A DNA stretch of 64,000 bases from Stagonosporopsis chrysanthemi (taxonomy: Eukaryota; Ascomycota; Dothideomycetes; Pleosporales; Didymellaceae): assembly GCA_022560025.1 (NCBI GenBank), contig JAFISE010000103.1:54055-118054 (forward strand), written 5' to 3'. Below the pieces are notes generated by a model that saw only the letters and a list, made by a program, of their open reading frames with translations, was not told where the DNA came from and did not search any database. Position 1 is the stretch's first letter; each line of letters opens with the position of its first letter. Shown one piece after another: positions 20,808 to 32,598 of this stretch. Made by a program: the position numbers and the translations under genes.

Positions 20808-22592
20808 CTAGCGAAAAAAACTCAGGATTAAGTAAAAATAACGACAGAAGAGGAATTGAGGTTCTACTAGCCTCTGCTTCGCTCGTTCTGCTCGCTTCGC
20901 GAATAGGTGGAGGAGTATAGTAGCACGACGTGCGCAGACATGGCTAGGCAGTGTATGTTGTGCTCGCAGAAAATCAGCCTTATGATGTACGCTTCGAGTG
21001 CTAAACGCCAGACAACTCGCCCAAGTATTATTGAAGTTCTTAGAGAAAACTACGTTTCCTTTCACTAACGCCCATGACCATGTTGGAGCTTGCCATATTT
21101 GGGGCTATGTCGCATTGTAAGCCGTCCATAGCAAATCAGAGAGAATTAGACTCGTGCCCCAGAAGCCAGCGTAGTACCTGATCTGGATATCCAGTGATTT
21201 GGCTATGCCCTGCAATGCGGGGAATATGTCGGCGTCATCTGTGAGAAGTTTCCAATACATTTCGACAAACTCGTACCAGACATAGGGCGCACTGCACGTC
21301 TTCTTAGCGGATAGCATGTCCCGCTGCTCACGCGCCTCGCGACTATCCCAGCCACAGCATTTACGAAGCATCGATTCTTTGCACTTCCGCAACAGCTCGA
21401 CGGGTCCAAAGTGCGATACCCTTGGAGACAGAAGCCGTTCTTGAAGAACCCACGCTCGTTACGCGAGGGAAAATAGCTCTGGGTCGTGTTCCCCAAGATG
21501 TGGTATGCATTTACGCCCGCTTACACTGTACACAGTGAAATCTGGGCTAAGAAACCAGTGTTTCATGATGTATTTGTTGTCTGCAACCGTATAGCAACTG
21601 CCACTCCCGTCTTTTGACTTAGTTGCCGCAATAGTAAGGTAAGATCCAGAATATATGTCGCACATTTTGCTTCCTTCATGGTACCAGTCATTGCGGTCAT
21701 CCTTGAGCAGTCATGAATGAGGTTCCAAATCCAGAATGTCTGATTGCAGACTTACCTGTATTATACAAAGACCATCAATCCAGATGTACCTTATACCCAA
21801 ACGACTTTTCACATCGATAGCATTTTGGAAAGTTTTCGGTAGGTCAACCCAAGGAATGGATATCTGATGTGCAGCTAATGAGACTGTTGTTGTGCGGATA
21901 ATTGGCTGCATACCCCAAAAATGGCTGAGACATGTGTAAAACCCCTTTTCGTTACAGGTTTCCCATAGTTTTACTGCACTGGAGGTGAGAATCTCAACGA
22001 CGCGTGTAGATGGACATGGAGTTTTAAGAGGTGTTGACACTGCTTGTGAGTATCAGAGCGCTCCTGCAGCCAACCTCCGAGCGTGGAAAAGCCTTATCAG
22101 ATGCAGTGTTCATTAATATAGACACAGCGTGTGGCAACACATCTTTGGACCATGGGCATGTTTCTCCTGCGAGTCGTGAGCTTTGTCCAAATCAAGGCTG
22201 TGAGAATAGCCAGTTTTGGGACTGTACCTGTGGTGGTGAAAAGTTCCAAAGGCCCGACGCGGGTGACTTTCAGAAGAGATGCCGCTGAGATCTGGTGCAG
22301 ACACTTCAAATCTCAGACACACATCCGAGAATTCCCAAGCCGTTACAGATCCGTCCATATCGCAGTGACGCTCGTGAAAGCTCGCACAAAATCGAGCAAT
22401 GATGGCGCACCCAGCGCATCCTTGTTGAGCCGACCGACATACTGCTTCGAAAGTACCTCTCTTGTCCTCACAACGTACCCAGTCAATGCAGAGATTTCCG
22501 CACAAGCGGCATGACTCGTCGCCTGGCTTTATCATACTCATCAGGTCGCTGAATCCAACATCGGTATCGTCGCGTGTCGACATAAACGACAT
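20808..22592 (-). pseudogene. Decayed HET-domain gene
   Basis: A recognisable HET gene with multiple lesions. The 5' part (22592-22113) encodes a Cys-rich N-terminal segment. The core frame 22040-21756 gives GFYTCLSHFWG and LGIRYIWIDGLCIIQ; a clean 54-bp intron (21702-21755, GTAAGT...AAG) joins it to DDRNDWYHEG and CDIYSGSYLTIAA. The same frame then hits TAA at 21459 exactly inside the conserved motif (LA-stop-RAWVLQERLLSPR), continues to YYAGFWGTSL, hits TAG just 5' of the next motif near 21105, and goes on to QAPTWSWALVKG. Between the Cys-rich part and the core (near 22040) the frame shifts. Both stops are explained by CAA/CAG to TAA/TAG changes, as C-to-T mutation (RIP-like) would cause. 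Confidence 0.8.
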
Positions 22593-22804
22593 GTGAGCAT
22601 ATGTTCAAAAAAGGGCTGAAGGCAGGCGCGGGGTCTGCATGTCCACAATGGACTCAGCCTTTCTGATGCAGCGCATCCGGTAGACTCTCTAGAGTAAGGC
22701 CAACCTCTCTTATTCTTACAGCACCTTCGTAGACCCGACGTAACAATTTCGGATTGCTGGGTATCCCACACATTACAGACATCCGATACACACCGTCCCC
22801 ATCT

Positions 22805-24187
22805 TCACACCGTCCGAATACCAACCAACCTCCCCTTCGCCGTATGCACCACATGCGCAAACTCATCTTCCTTCGCACCCACACTTTCCTCCACAATCCT
22901 CTGCAACACCTCCCTCGCCCTCCCCTTCTCCCCTAACCCCTCATACCACTCTGACAACTGTAAAAGCGCAGCCTTATGCCCTGCGAGCCCAGCAGCCTCA
23001 AACCACTCGACCGCCAACTTCTCCGCGCTGCCTTCCCGCCACTTCAGCAACCAGCCTAGCGCCTGCTTCAGTCCGCCTGACTGCGCGGTCTGCTCCGGAT
23101 TAGCGCTGACATCGCGGTAGAACTGCGCGAGCTGGAACATGGCCTCGCGGTGCCCCGATGCTGCAGCTTTACTGGTGTACTGCAACCACTCTGCGCTGTT
23201 TCTGTCGAGGAACGCGGCGTACTCGAAGCAAGACAGCGGGTCGTCTCCTTTCTTTGCGCCCTGCTCGAATGCCCATTTTGCTTTCTCTCGTGCGGCTGCG
23301 TCGGGGGAGTCTTGCAGGAGGTAGCCCAGTGCGCTCCAGGGCGCCATGATGGGGAGTTGGGCTGGGTGGCGGGCTTGAGCGCTGTATTGGTAGACCCAGG
23401 GGATTTGGAGTGCCCTTTCGTAAAAGGTGCGGGCTTGCGCCGGTTGGTTTTCTTTCTCAAGGAACAGGCCGTGCAGGGTAAGAGCTTCAGGGTCATCTTG
23501 GCCGGCGATCTTGAGGGTGGCGAGGGAGTTGCGGTACTTGAGGATTTCGGATCGAGGGAAAAGGAGCGCGATGTCCCGCGCGGCGGGGGTAGAAGTGTAG
23601 GTGCTGAGGTACACAGCCGTCATGATGTGCTTTACGGCCAATAGGTCTTCAATTTCAGCGCATCCTTGCAGCATTTGGCCGGCGACGGTTTTGTGAGGGC
23701 TGGGTGGGAGCATCGCTCTCTTTACCGGGTCAGACAGGTCCGGTATCGTGTAGGTCATCAGGGCAAGTCCAGATATGTGTTCAGATGTGATGTTGTACTC
23801 TGAGTATGATTAGACTTGAATCATTGGGCTTGAGCACCTTGAATACGAACTTATCAACAGTTGCTTGATTACCTTCCCATACTCTTTCCGATCCTTATGT
23901 GCGACAAAGTCATTGTAGATGGCTTCTGCCACGGAAGGCTCGAGGAGCAGAATCTTTTGGTCCTTGGTCATCTTGTACCAGCCGAGTCGACCTCTCTTAT
24001 CAACATCGGCGCGTAACCTCTTCACATCCAACTTCCCGCCATGGTCTTCAAACTTTACTGATTTGGTTGGCATACGAAAGGTGCCTTTCCACCTGACTGG
24101 CAACAGCTGCCGCGTGTGGCAAAAGGCGCACACATCTGATCGAAAAAGTAAGCCCGCTGACCGAATAAGAACGCGGGATGAAGACAT
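22805..24187 (-). CDS. Mitochondrial-type Sel1/TPR repeat protein
   Basis: Exons 24187-23851 and 23799-22805 (intron 23800-23849, GTTCGT...CTCAG, 50 bp); 443 residues. The N-terminus is basic with hydroxylated residues and no acids for about 40 residues (MSSSRVLIRSAGLLF), consistent with a mitochondrial presequence. From about 210 onward helical hairpins repeat with Sel1/TPR spacing, e.g. ALTLHGLFLEKENQPAQA, AMFQLAQFYRDV, AALLQLSEWYEGLGEKG. Such proteins act as scaffolds or assembly factors; a link to respiratory-chain assembly would be a guess. The splice joins IKQLLI to KYNITSEHISGLALM in frame. The function is unknown. Confidence 0.7.
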
Positions 24188-24348
24188 TGAAATGGTCTTG
24201 AGTTCATTCTACTCAGTTCAAGATGGAACACAAGGTGAAGCCTGGCTGCTTAGTCACGCCCGCTAAACCAAAATCTTGGCTCCTCCGAGGCCCGCTTTCC
24301 TGCAGCGGCGCTACTTGAACTTTTTTTGGGTCCGCCCGCTCACATATA

Positions 24349-25854
24349 ATGTTTGCGCAGCTTTTTGATGCCGCAAAGAGAGCCATAAGTCGCACTCCGT
24401 CGTACCAAGGACCCTCAAGCGAAGCAAGAGAGGAAGTCCCTGAGATTTCCACAAGCGACCCTGCGCCCCACGACACCACAGACACCGCCAAAATGGTTAC
24501 TACGCGCCGCGGAACAGAGACGCCTAGCCTGGCCACGCCCGCAAGCTCTGCAAAGAAGAGAGTCGGAAAGAGGGAGCTTGACGCGCTGGATACGCCTACG
24601 CAGGCCAAGAGGCAGAGGAAGACTGTAGTTGAGGTGACGAGAACTCTGCGATCGACGCCGAGGAAAGGCGCTGCTGCGACGAGCGAGGACTCCGCCGACG
24701 AAGCGGTCTCAGAGACAGAAGAAGCGACGCCTAGACCGGAGAAGACAAGCCCGCTTGCCATCCGCCGCCGGTCCAGCCCAAAGGTCGTCGTCAAGCCTTT
24801 GTCGCCTGCCACAGGAGATGCGCCCGCACAAGATGGCTTCCACACACCAGAGCCCGCTTCATCCGAAGCCGCCTTCGTGACACCATTCACAAGCAAGAAG
24901 GCGCTCCAAGGCTCGCCGACACCGAAGGCAGCGAAGACAGAGACACCAGCCGCCGCGAAGAAAGCGCGCGGCCGCCCAAACAAGGCTCAAAAGGAAGAGG
25001 CCCAGGAGGAAATCCCTTCTTCCACACGAGAGAGCTCCGTCGCATCACCCACCGTTGCACCACCAAAAGCACACGTCCGCTTCGGCAGCGAAGAGCCCAG
25101 CGTAAACGCCAAAGGACACACCCGCTACGAAGCCCCTGCGGCACCCGCACCCGCCGCCGAAGACGAAGACGAAGACTCGGCCGACGACTCCGATGAAGCA
25201 CCAGAAATGGTCAGCACCTCCGCGGCCGCCTCCAAAGCCGCCGCCGCCCACGCCGACACATCGCGCGCCCTCGCCGCCCAGCAGGAGAAGGAGCGCAAGA
25301 AGCGCGAAGCGCGCGAGCAGCGCATCGCCGCCGAGCAAGCCGCCAAGCGCGAGCGCGACGCCCTGAAAGCGCAAAAGGCAGCAGCCCGCGCCGCGAAAGC
25401 CGCGCGCCTCTCTTCCGTCGCAGAAGAAGCCCTCCCCTCCGACGCCGAGGAAGAACACACATCCACTTCCCACAAAATCGACCGCGCGACCCTCCCCTCG
25501 CTGCTCCCCGCCTCCCTCCTCGACACCCTCGGCGACGTCCGCCCGCCTACTCCCCCGCCTGAAACAAGCGGCAGGACAGACGAGCAGCGCCGCGCTGAGA
25601 AACTCAATCACCACATCAAGTTTCTGGAGCAGAGCAGCAAGGCGCCCAAGGATAGGCGCGTTGGGAAACACCACGTTGCTGTGCTGGGGCAGGCGAGGAG
25701 GGCGCTGCCGCCCAAGGTCAGTAGAGATACAAAGGGCGTGCGCGAGGCGTGGTTGAAGGGGCGGAAAGGGCAGGGGTCCAAGGGAAAGCCGAGAGTGGGG
25801 AAGACGCAGAGGGTGAAGTTTGGAGGCGGGGGGTTTTTGAGGGGAGAGGATTAG
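24349..25854 (+). CDS. Probable U3 snoRNA-associated (Utp16/Bud21-like) nucleolar protein
   Basis: Intronless, 501 residues, highly charged and low in hydrophobics. It is rich in Lys/Arg/Ala/Glu with several nuclear-localisation-like clusters (AKRQRK, KKARGRP). An acidic stretch (EDEDEDSADDSDEAPE) lies near 265-280, followed by a long Ala/Lys/Glu helix (about 290-355). The C-terminal 110 residues carry the most conserved-looking part: LPSLLPASLLDTL, then NHHIKFLEQSSKAPKD, LPPKVSRDTKGVREAWLKGR and a basic KTQRVKFGGGGF end, which fits the fungal U3 snoRNA-associated domain of Utp16. That role would be small-subunit processome assembly in the nucleolus. An alternative is an unrelated disordered chromatin protein. 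Confidence 0.65.
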   Translation: MFAQLFDAAKRAISRTPSYQGPSSEAREEVPEISTSDPAPHDTTDTAKMVTTRRGTETPSLATPASSAKKRVGKRELDALDTPTQAKRQRKTVVEVTRTLRSTPRKGAAATSEDSADEAVSETEEATPRPEKTSPLAIRRRSSPKVVVKPLSPATGDAPAQDGFHTPEPASSEAAFVTPFTSKKALQGSPTPKAAKTETPAAAKKARGRPNKAQKEEAQEEIPSSTRESSVASPTVAPPKAHVRFGSEEPSVNAKGHTRYEAPAAPAPAAEDEDEDSADDSDEAPEMVSTSAAASKAAAAHADTSRALAAQQEKERKKREAREQRIAAEQAAKRERDALKAQKAAARAAKAARLSSVAEEALPSDAEEEHTSTSHKIDRATLPSLLPASLLDTLGDVRPPTPPPETSGRTDEQRRAEKLNHHIKFLEQSSKAPKDRRVGKHHVAVLGQARRALPPKVSRDTKGVREAWLKGRKGQGSKGKPRVGKTQRVKFGGGGFLRGED

Positions 25855-25864
25855 GGTGTGTGAC

Positions 25865-25882
25865 AGAGAGAGAGAGAGAGAG
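25865..25882. repeat. (AG)n microsatellite
   Basis: About nine AG units right after the stop codon of the preceding gene, in its 3' UTR. Confidence 0.8.
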
Positions 25883-25999
25883 TTGCAGAAATTGAAGGCC
25901 CGTCTGAATTGAGACGGCTGAGTGTTGTCATCGCGTTGTGCTTTCTTGTCGTGTCCTATGGCTGTACCCTATCCTGTTGTCTTGTGCTGACATCTATAC

Positions 26000-27037
26000 T
26001 TACCGCCTCCCTGGCCGCTTAGGCTTGCTAAACCCCTGCTTCACCTCCACCTGCTCGACCTTGAACTCATCGAGAATGACCTGCTCTGTAACCTCGTCCG
26101 GATTCGTCGCCTCCAGCTTCTTTGCAACCTTCAGCCCACCCTCGTTCTGCGCCAGACTGACGACATTGCCCCGACTGGCTGCATACAGCATCCTCTCCTT
26201 GATCTTAGCCGCGCTGGGACACGTGCTGATGAAGACGATACTCGCGTCCGCATCGTCATGGCGGTAGAAGCTGTATCTCGGCTCCTTGGGATCAATCGCC
26301 TGCGCAATCGTCGAGGGCGTAGCGGTGCTCGAAGAAACGAGACAAAGCGTCTCAGTCGCAGAATCCATGCGCAGCTGCACGAGATTGTCACCGCCCTGTC
26401 CCAGCTTCTGCAGCGCGCCGGCGATCTCGTCATCCGCGCGGATCGCCAACCTCCCGCCCTGTGCGAGACTCTGCCCGCGCGTGCCGCGGCTCTCCAGCGC
26501 CTCAGCCTCCTTGATGTCCTGCAGCGACTGCTCCTCAGCCGTGAGCGGGTTGCTAGACTCCGTGTGCTGGACGTGTTTCTGCCAGCCCGCGGCGGTCAGC
26601 TCGTCGGCTTCGGTGGTGAAGATGCTTTCGGGGAAGTGTTCGCCGCCGAGTTCGCGCACGAGCGTTAGGCGCGTCGAGGCGAAGAGCATTTTCTGCCGTA
26701 CGGGGGCGGCATTGGGGACGTATGTGACGGCGACGAGGGACTTGTCGGGCGACGCGAGCGAGTCGGCGCGGCGGAGCAGAATGTAGAGGGCTTCGTTGGG
26801 CTGAATGTGGGTGCTGAGGTTGGAGAGATCGTCGAGGAAAGTTGAGGCAGAGGAGGATATACTGGCGCCGGGGATGATAGTCTCTTTGTCGATACGGGCG
26901 ATGAGGCCGCGTTGTGTCGACGAGACTATCAGCTCGCCCAGTGCGGACTTGAGCTCTTGGGATGCTGTTGACGAGGTCAGCATCGACTTCAGCCTTATTT
27001 GACATATTCAGTACTCACCGGAGATACCAGACTGCAT
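26000..27037 (-). CDS. TWF1: Twinfilin, actin monomer-binding protein
   Basis: Exon 1 is only 19 nt (27037-27019), exon 2 is 26964-26000, with a 54-bp intron having donor GTGAGT. Splicing yields MQSGISASQELKSALGELI, the typical twinfilin start. The 327-residue product has two ADF/cofilin homology domains, about 5-140 (IQPNEALYILLRRADS, WQKHVQHTE region after it) and about 175-305 (PRYSFYRHDDADASIVFIS, KIKERMLYAASR), and a basic tail (KPKRPGRR). Twinfilin sequesters ADP-actin and regulates barbed ends at cortical patches. Length and two-domain layout match the family. Confidence 0.9.
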
Positions 27038-27329
27038 CGTGCTGCGAGGTTATGACAGAACAATTGCAGATTCTCGTGGTGCTTGTGAGGCTGTGAGAGA
27101 AACAGTGTGTTTACAACGTGACGTCGCCTGCAATTGGTGGGGCAGTGGCTGATCTCGGCTGCATACATATCGTGTGGGGTCCCTGCATGTGCTATCCAGC
27201 CCTGCGCGTCACTCTTCACATGTCATATTCGACTTTATAATTTTGAACATTTTTGGATACGTGTGAGTGCAAAGCCAGCCGGCTTGCCTCGCGTCTTCTA
27301 TATCAACAGAGTCGCCATATATACCAACA

Positions 27330-28651
27330 TCACTCTTCGTACTGACCACCAGGAATCATCTCTCGTCCCCTTTCGAGTATGCCCTTGAGGTACTCGTACA
27401 CGGTGAAGGTGACGGCCTGTCCTGGAGCGACACGCATCACACGAGGTGTGATGCCCTTGTAGAAGCTCTTCACGCCTTCTTGCTTCCACATGTCACTGCG
27501 TCTGATGTCAGCAATGCCACTTTCCACATGATAAAGATTGCTTACCCGGCAATGGCAGTAATTCTGCTCATGGCGCTCTGCCCCGGCACGGCGGGTGTCT
27601 TCTGTAGTCGTGTCTTGATCGTGTCAATGGGCGCGTTCGAAAAAGGACCCATGGCACCAGAGATGAGACCAATGAAGGACGTCTGCCACCCCGGCAGGTC
27701 GGTCGTGTTCTGATACTTCTGCAGCTGCGACCTCAGCTCCGAATAAGCTGTGAAATTGGCAGCCTGGTTGGTACCCTGACGGAGCGCCGTCAGCGATACA
27801 CCACGCCATAAAGCGCCAACACCCTCCTCCTTCAACACGGTGTATAGGGCATGTGCGGCGTTTCGGTACTTGGGCACATCGAGCGGATCGGCCATGGAGT
27901 GGTGTTGTGCTTGTAAACGGATCTTTACAACCTCCATGGGAGTCACAACAAGGACAGCCTCAGTGATACCGGCAGCAAGACCAGCTAGAACATGTAAGTA
28001 GCTGTGCGGCTTTCAAGTGCTTCTTCGAGCGGTGTGTTGTCGCAAGCGCTTGGGTTCATAGATTCACACTTACATACGAATGTCGACTTCGCAGTGACCA
28101 TGCCATTCTGATCTGCGAGCAACTGCTTGTACCACTCGTAGGAGGTGAAACGAATAGCCATCTTTGGGACGATGCCAGTGAGCACTGCACCGAGGCCCTT
28201 GTACAGTCCTAGTGCTGTCTCACGTTTTACAATTTCCGAACCGGTCTTGATGAATCCTCGCTTTGGCGCCTGCAAATTCAAGTCAGTAACCGTGTCGCAA
28301 CTCTCGTTGAGCTACGCTCCAGCTTAGAGAAGCTCAATTGGAACAGCTAGACGTACACCAGGCATGCGCGCTCGCTTCGAAAGCTGCATGCGGACTTTGA
28401 TAGTGTCTATGAGTTCAGTTAGCTACTCTGGAAGCCAAAAAGAGTAGTTGTGAAGGTAAAACGCGTACCCAAAGGATGGCACACGAGTGCCTCCATCATT
28501 CCAGCACCACCACCAGCTGTGGCCTCGAGTCAGTAAACTCTCGTAAGACTTCGTGGCCTGCGCAATGGCTCTGGCTGATCTTACCGATCAAGTTGGTAGC
28601 TGCCGAGGCAGGCTTCTTGCCGCCAGGCCCTTGTGTTGACTTTGCAGACAT
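27330..28651 (-). CDS. acuL: Mitochondrial succinate/fumarate carrier (Sfc1/AcuL)
   Basis: Six exons: 28651-28585, 28516-28469, 28406-28357, 28269-28074, 27984-27546, 27495-27330; 321 residues. The three mitochondrial carrier signatures are HPLDTIKVRMQ, TPMEVVKIRLQ and APIDTIKTRLQ, one per repeat. The stretches GFIKTG, YKGLGAVLTGIVPKMAIRF, GVSLTALRQGTNQAANF and YKGITPRVMRVAPGQAVTF closely follow the yeast succinate/fumarate exchanger, which in Aspergillus is AcuL, needed on acetate and other gluconeogenic carbon. It sits in the inner membrane and exchanges cytosolic succinate for fumarate. Exon 4/5 junction (TFV-S-GLAAG) uses GTAAGT; the alternative donor GTATGT four bases earlier would break frame. 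Confidence 0.92.
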
Positions 28652-29718
28652 CTTTTTGTGAGTGTGAAGCTTCAAAGTACAGCGATTATGCGATTGCGCG
28701 CGAAAGGAAGTACAGAGACCCTATTACGACGAGGGTGTGCGGAGGTGTGTGATTATGACGGTGGGCGATCTTCCCAAGCTGTTGGAGCTCTAGCTCTCGA
28801 GGGCCTCGGCTCTTCCCCAGAAACAAAGGGTCTTGCTAGACGCAGGAGGAACAACGTCAAGCTTGAACTGAGAGCGCAAAGACAGAGAGAAGGAGAATCG
28901 GAAAGCAGGAAAGACAGTCACAGTCATCATTCAGCTCTCCCAATTACCGCGGGTGAGGACATAAAACACACGCCGAGGCCTCGGCCTCTGCAGCGGCCCA
29001 GGCCCGCTGTTGCCAAAGAAAGGGCACGCGTCGCGCCTGCAGCATCTGTGAGCTTGGCGCTAGACCTCGTTTTACCCCAGATCTGTGTTGGTGGGCGAGC
29101 GGAACTTGGAGAGCGGAGATGTCTTTCGGCCGGGATCGGTTGGCGAAGAGTTACCTTAACCGAAAAGCGATACATACGCAACTCAAGCTCACCGCGTTAC
29201 TTCAGATTCTGAGCTGCAGAAGCACATGAAAGCTCTCCGACGTAGTTTGGTTGATGGCGGTCTCAGACGCCCACGTGAACGCATATGATCATGAAGCACG
29301 GGGATAGCTTCCATGTGAAAGATGACGTTCAAGGGATAGTCGGAAAGCCTCCGCGACTCCATGTTCCGAACAGACCCGCTCGGGCACGTGCACGAGGATG
29401 TGCCGGCTAGAGAGAGGAAGGTCGGCATGTCTTCGCCCATTTTTCCGGATATCATCTCCTGAGAGCCCCATCACGATGTTGCACAGCCGGAAGGCCATTG
29501 GTGGAACATCCACGCAGGAGCGCAGAAACAGACCTCAGGCTGGCTTTGAGCGGCTTCCGAACAGTTCCACGAAACATTTCCACGGCTCGAAGAGATGCGA
29601 AAGCTCGGGGTTTGCTCGCTTGAAGACGAGGTTTAAGCCACAAACACAAAAGGGGTATATTCGCTATGCCGTCTAGTTCGCATCCAGAAAATCCAACATT
29701 GCTGCGTCGTGCAGCAAC
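28652..29718. other. Long upstream region of the carrier gene
   Basis: A 1.07-kb interval without a supportable gene. It contains purine-rich sequence at about 28870-28920 and a GC-rich block with repeated GGCC at about 28970-29010. As acuL homologues are carbon-regulated, promoter elements are expected here, but I do not claim specific sites. Confidence 0.4.
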
Positions 29719-32598
29719 TCATGCAAATTTGACCTCGCTGAACAAGCTGGCCCTGACTTGCAACAATGCTACTAGCTCTAACACAAACTCCTGCAGGACG
29801 ACCACATTCGTGATGATATGCAGAAGACTGGCCTCGCGAATGTCATCCTGCTCCTCGTCTGTGTCCGCGCCAGCAGTGGTATCCTCCGCAGGGTCCTTCG
29901 GAGGGGGTTGGTATTTTGATAGCATGACTTCAATCTCCTGTGTGCCAGCAAGCCTGCGGAAACGTATCCGCCTTCTCAGTAAATCGGAATGTCTGAATCC
30001 AGCAAGACTTGCGTCAATGTCCGAGAACAACGTGGTCTGGCGTTTCCCATCTTGTGGCGCGGGCATGGGGGACAGCGTGCCTGAAGGCGGGCTTGCAGGT
30101 GTTGTGCTGCCCAGTTTCGAGGGTGCGGGAGATGGAGCTTGAGAAGTCCTTGGCTCCGAGAGGGTCTCTTTTCGGCCCCGTGGAGACTGCGTTCTTGATG
30201 GTGTTGTAGAATTTTCCTGCATATGTCTTGGCAGTTGGGGAGTCCACGATCCTACGGGTGCCTCTGGGAGCTGCTGAACCACTTTGGGCTGCATTGATTC
30301 TTGCTTCATAGCATCGTGCATCTCCTCATGGAATCGGAAGGCGTTTTTGCGATTTGTGACGTGTTCGTCCCAGTCGGGAATATCAGCACGGAGGGCTACT
30401 ACTTGCGCATGAAGGTTTTGTAGACAGGCAAGCAGTTGTGGTGTCGCCGAAGAATTCCACGTCGGCAGGCGATTTGCCATGTAAACGTCCCGGAGACTAT
30501 TGTTCGAAAAGACAACAGACTCTGGTACGCCGTCCGCAAAGTGGTAATCGGCAGGGTCCACAGACAGCCAGCCTTCGAGACGGAGCTGGGAGCATGTACC
30601 AAGACTCACGATCGTCTCCGTTAGGGCCAAGTTTGTTTCAACGTCATTGGTGAGAAATGTGAGCAGTAGGTCGGCCAGGGATTTAAAAAGTGGATCTTCA
30701 GGGATCAGATAGTGCTGATGCACCTCTCTGCCACCAGCATTCACAGCGTCGAAGTAGCCAGGGCTGTCTGAAGATGTAGAAGGCAAAGATATAGCCTTCA
30801 GCGAGCAAGGGTGGCTTTCAATCTGGCTTTGGATGTCCTTCAGATGGGTCTCGTAGGCTTCATCAACACCGTCCTCGCCAGCAAGGTCGACTGCAAGGCT
30901 TAGGTAGGTTTCGAGCTCGATGTTCAAGGCACCAGCGGTCCGATGCGGTTCCTTGTAGTGTACGTTCATGACCTTGACCAAAGAGCCCAGCCCGTAACTG
31001 TGGTTCTTTCCAAGTATGACTGTTGTGAGCTTCAGTGCTGAAGTGACGGTCTGTGAGTTTTGAGAGTCGGTGCTACCAAGAATCAAATCGACCAAATTGA
31101 ACAAGGATGGATTCAGCCGGTCGTCGTCCTTCTCACTGTGGTTCATGAGCATGAGAGATTGGCGCCTCTTGACAGCTGCGGGTGAGCGCGGCATCTTGCC
31201 TGACATTGCGTGGTCTGGCAGCGCAAGCAGATACTGCAGGATCATGTGAACTAGTTCTGGATGGTCGAGAGCATCGAGAATACTCCGCAGATATGTAAGT
31301 ACGGCAACGGATGATCCGCCATCAGCATCAGAAGACTCTAACAACGACGGGTACCTGTAACTGTCAGTTTAAGCTGCCAAGGTTGCAGTGTGCATTGACT
31401 GACAAGAGTTGCTGCAGGAACAGGACGTGGAAGTGGTCGACCAGTGTATGTCTGACGTCTGCAGATCGACAATGCTCCAGGACATCTTGCCAGAATGCGA
31501 GATACGACAGGAACGTGCTGATGTGACTTTGAAACTCATCGGTGTGCAAGTTTTCGGTGTCTTCATTTGGCTTCGTCTCCACGTAGTCGGAGAATGATAA
31601 CACAAGTGGCAGGTTATCATGTGGATGCAAGATAGATAGTTTTCTGGTGCTGGTCAGACAACGCGAATCTTTCATAAGTAGCCTTGAGACCCACCTGCTG
31701 AGTTGGCTGTATAGCGCACCTAGTCCTGATGCCATCAGTGTGGGCAGATCACTGTTCACTATCCACTGCTCCAGAGTCATTGACTTGGAGGCTGATTCAA
31801 ACACGTAGAGTAAGCCAGTCCGAGCAAAGTCTCCGATTCGACCTTCATGGTGGACGTGATCGATGAGTTGATAGCACAAAGGAAAGTCTTCCTTCTGCGT
31901 AACTCCAACAAAGTCGTTGCTCTGGGCTCGAGGTCGATTAGCCGCGTCGGGGGTTGTGGTAAACCAAACTGGTAGTATCTCTGGCTGCAACCTGATTTTG
32001 GCGGCAATTCCAAAGAGTAGCTCAACAATATCTGCTTCGATGTCCTCACCAACGGCCATGGTACCAGAGCCAACCGTTCGGTTTATAAAGTTCATAAGTG
32101 ACACCGCGAAGACATCGTTCTCCAGAAAGTCCTCTTCCTCGCTGTCGATGAGCGCATTGTAGAAGGCTACAGCATCGCGGACAATCCCTTCGTCGAAAGA
32201 AGTCGCTGCGATCTTGGATATGCCAGTGTACATTTGTTGTGTAGCAGCGAATTGCAGACACAGGTGAGGCGCCGGCGATCGAGACTCATCGTTGAGTATT
32301 GCGGTCAAGGCTTGGAAACCACGGCGGATGTTGCTTAAGGCCTCACGGTCGTTGGCCAAGTTCTGCGTTTTCTGCCATTGCGACTGAGCCACACGTCAGT
32401 CCGATATTCCCGAAGCTATGCAGAGATGTTTGCCGTACCAAAATCTGATTATATCGTTGTCGAAATCGTGCCAAACGCTGCTGGGGGTTGTTTGGGGCGG
32501 CTTGCTTCTTCTGGGAAGAACCGCCGAGCAACCTTACCCACTGGGTGATCAGGTCAGCAAAGGCAGCTTAGGGGAAGCACTGTACGAACGAAGTCCAT
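29719..32598 (-). CDS. fhipA: FHIP (RAI16-like) subunit of the FTS-Hook-FHIP dynein adaptor complex
   Basis: Four exons: 32598-32590 (nine bases, M-D-F), 32540-32439, 32383-31404, 31354-29719; 908 residues. FHIP links Hook and dynein to early endosomes; in Aspergillus nidulans this is FhipA. The N-terminus MDFWVRLLGGSSQKKQ followed by QQRLARFRQRYNQIL and the motif YPSLLESSDADGGSSVAVL match the family. Both the first and third introns lie in conserved motifs and splice cleanly (GTTCGT...CCCAG; GTCAGT...TTACAG, ACTGAC branch). The last 250 residues are Ser/Pro-rich before a final helical end. The micro-exon start is inferred from motif conservation rather than from a long open frame. Confidence 0.85.

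Noticed and set aside
25045..25674. Long minus frame opposite the U3-associated gene
   Set aside because: Composition (Gly/Val/Phe runs) mirrors the Ala/Glu/Lys codons of the sense gene.
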